Source: Mycogone perniciosa
Lineage: Eukaryota > Ascomycota > Sordariomycetes > Hypocreales > Hypocreaceae
Assembly (NCBI GenBank): GCA_025331125.1
Contig: JAOALB010000326.1
Span: forward strand, 1-17,932
Length of the DNA: 17,932 nucleotides
Direction of reading: 5' to 3'
Positions 17,119-17,932 of this stretch are shown one piece after another (within the stretch, counting starts at the first letter, position 1; every line of letters starts with the position of its first letter). Under the pieces are notes generated by a model. The model saw only the letters and a list, made by a program, of their open reading frames with translations, was not told where the DNA came from and made no database searches. The position numbers and the translations under genes are program-made.

Positions 17119-17806
17119 TTATATACATTGTCATTTCTGGGCAGCCGGAACTAGCCCAAAATTACCCCATAAACCCTGGCCTATTTTGGATTTTTACACG
17201 CAAGGTCACAGAGAGGAAGTAACCTGAAGGTCTTCAAAAGTAAATATCTAGGGGCAGCAGCAAACCTCGTGAATTGTAGACAGTGCCAAGGCTAACGCAA
17301 AATACAAATCATATTCTCCTTCGGTACTTATTCTTGAAATGAACTACATATCAAGTCATATGCGTATCACTAATATGCCTTGGCGCCACAGATGGTGATA
17401 TTAAATTCCTGAAAGTCGAGCTTGCATTTTCAATTGTAAGAGAGAATGAGATAGAGTAAACGTTAGTGAATTCATCTCTCCATACGAAGTACAGGCCGGA
17501 CAATTGCTCGCCACTGTGGTATGTGTAGGTAGCATAGCTCTCCAATCAACACGTATGTATCACTACCCAAGCTCTAAAATCTAAAGGGTTCTTGTCAGAT
17601 GTTTAGGAGTGGCGACTCACGAAAGCAGGACGGCAGGAACACATCAGCCAATTCAGCATCATAATACGCCACTCCCATGCGTCTGACAAGAGGTTATAAT
17701 AATAAAAGATGTATGGGGTATAAATTAATCTAGTCCCCTTTAACCCTCCGTCGCAAAGTGATAATAGAAAAAGAAGAAGTCCAGGCTTACACTAAAGACT
17801 AGGTGG
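17119..17806. other. AT-rich spacer with one inverted repeat
   Basis: No convincing gene. A 64-codon minus frame at 17351-17545 has no motif. An imperfect 24-bp inverted repeat lies at 17591-17690. The right part lies downstream of the minus-strand ankyrin gene and probably holds its 3' untranslated region. Confidence 0.4.
17591..17690. repeat. 100-bp unit with 24-bp terminal inverted repeats
   Basis: The left arm CTTGTCAGATGTTTAGGAGT plus GGCG (17591-17614) pairs with the right arm (17667-17690). The right arm's reverse complement begins CTTGTCAGACGCATGGGAGT. Twenty of 24 positions match, separated by 52 bases. It could be a tiny MITE, a hairpin-forming transcript end, or a regulatory dyad. 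I see no clear target-site duplication. Confidence 0.6.
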
Positions 17807-17932
17807 TTACTTCTCTGACTTATTCTTGTGGTTATCGAAATTTTTATTGGAGCCCTTCTCGACCAGCAGCTTGACGACGGCCTCGCGCCCCCCAGAGGCG
17901 GCCCGCCATAGCGGCGTCTGACCGTCGTTATC
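17807..17932 (-). CDS. Ankyrin-repeat protein, C-terminus (partial; continues past window end)
   Basis: The minus frame is open from the window edge to TAA at 17807-17809. It encodes an ankyrin repeat, DNDGQTPLWRAASGGREAVV followed by KLLVEKGSNKNF, and a short charged tail, DNHKNKSEK. The repeat shows the TPLW-A...G-VVKLL-E-G consensus. About three quarters of the codons end in G or C by hand count and there are no lesions, unlike the ankyrin fragment at 8000-8365, so the gene may be intact. Ankyrin arrays mediate protein binding; in fungi long arrays are often the C-terminal part of NLR-like or incompatibility proteins. What precedes the array lies outside the window. Confidence 0.85.
   Translation of the reverse strand, partial: DNDGQTPLWRAASGGREAVVKLLVEKGSNKNFDNHKNKSEK

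Noticed and set aside
1..17932. CRISPR arrays, bacterial operons, rRNA genes
   Set aside because: No regularly spaced direct repeats, Shine-Dalgarno-led gene series or rRNA-like sequence; introns and fungal families show the DNA is eukaryotic.

Overview
The window looks like an accessory, transposon-rich segment of a filamentous ascomycete (Pezizomycotina) genome, possibly Eurotiales-like. The evidence is eukaryotic. There are GT-AG introns of about 50 bp with a CTGAC-type branch site, a TATA box, a fungal incompatibility-type gene fragment, ankyrin repeats, TA-flanked pogo/mariner-type inverted-repeat elements and an LTR. Gene density is low. Most recognisable genes are broken by stops and frameshifts, so the window reads as gene debris with only a few possibly intact genes.

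Layout. (a) 1-355: an acidic coding tail, then a 151-bp LTR-like sequence with TGTT...AACA ends. (b) 500-1000, minus strand: the broken C-terminal part of a secreted-protein gene with a Cys-rich domain. (c) 2532-2876: a small Cys-rich hypothetical protein. (d) 4583-5146, minus: a long open frame of uncertain status. (e) 5709-6410: a 126-bp MITE, then a 463-bp MITE. (f) 6538-7107: the best intact gene, a two-exon secreted protein carrying the same Cys-rich domain as (b), with the intron at the same position and phase. (g) 8000-8638: ankyrin-repeat debris (minus) abutting the C-terminus of a fungal incompatibility-type pseudokinase protein (plus). (h) 8905-10701: further copies of the 463-bp MITE family and a fragment that may be the N-terminus of a pogo-like transposase. 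(i) 10720-14260: coding-like remnants that I cannot name. (j) 14858-16143: a roughly 428-codon uncharacterised fungal gene killed by three stops and one frameshift, with a possible PD-(D/E)XK motif set. (k) 16261-16975: a decayed vacuolar Ca2+/H+ exchanger (CAX/VCX1) gene. (l) 16948-17118, minus: a short codon-biased frame. (m) 17807-17932, minus: the C-terminus of an ankyrin-repeat gene that runs off the window end.

I see no operon-like or pathway-like cooperation. Two themes recur. One is a paralogous secreted Cys-rich domain in two places, one live-looking and one dead. The other is incompatibility/NLR-type parts (ankyrin repeats and an incompatibility-type pseudokinase tail), consistent with a fast-evolving allorecognition or subtelomere-like region shaped by transposons. 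Family names rest on recognised motifs only; no database search was possible.
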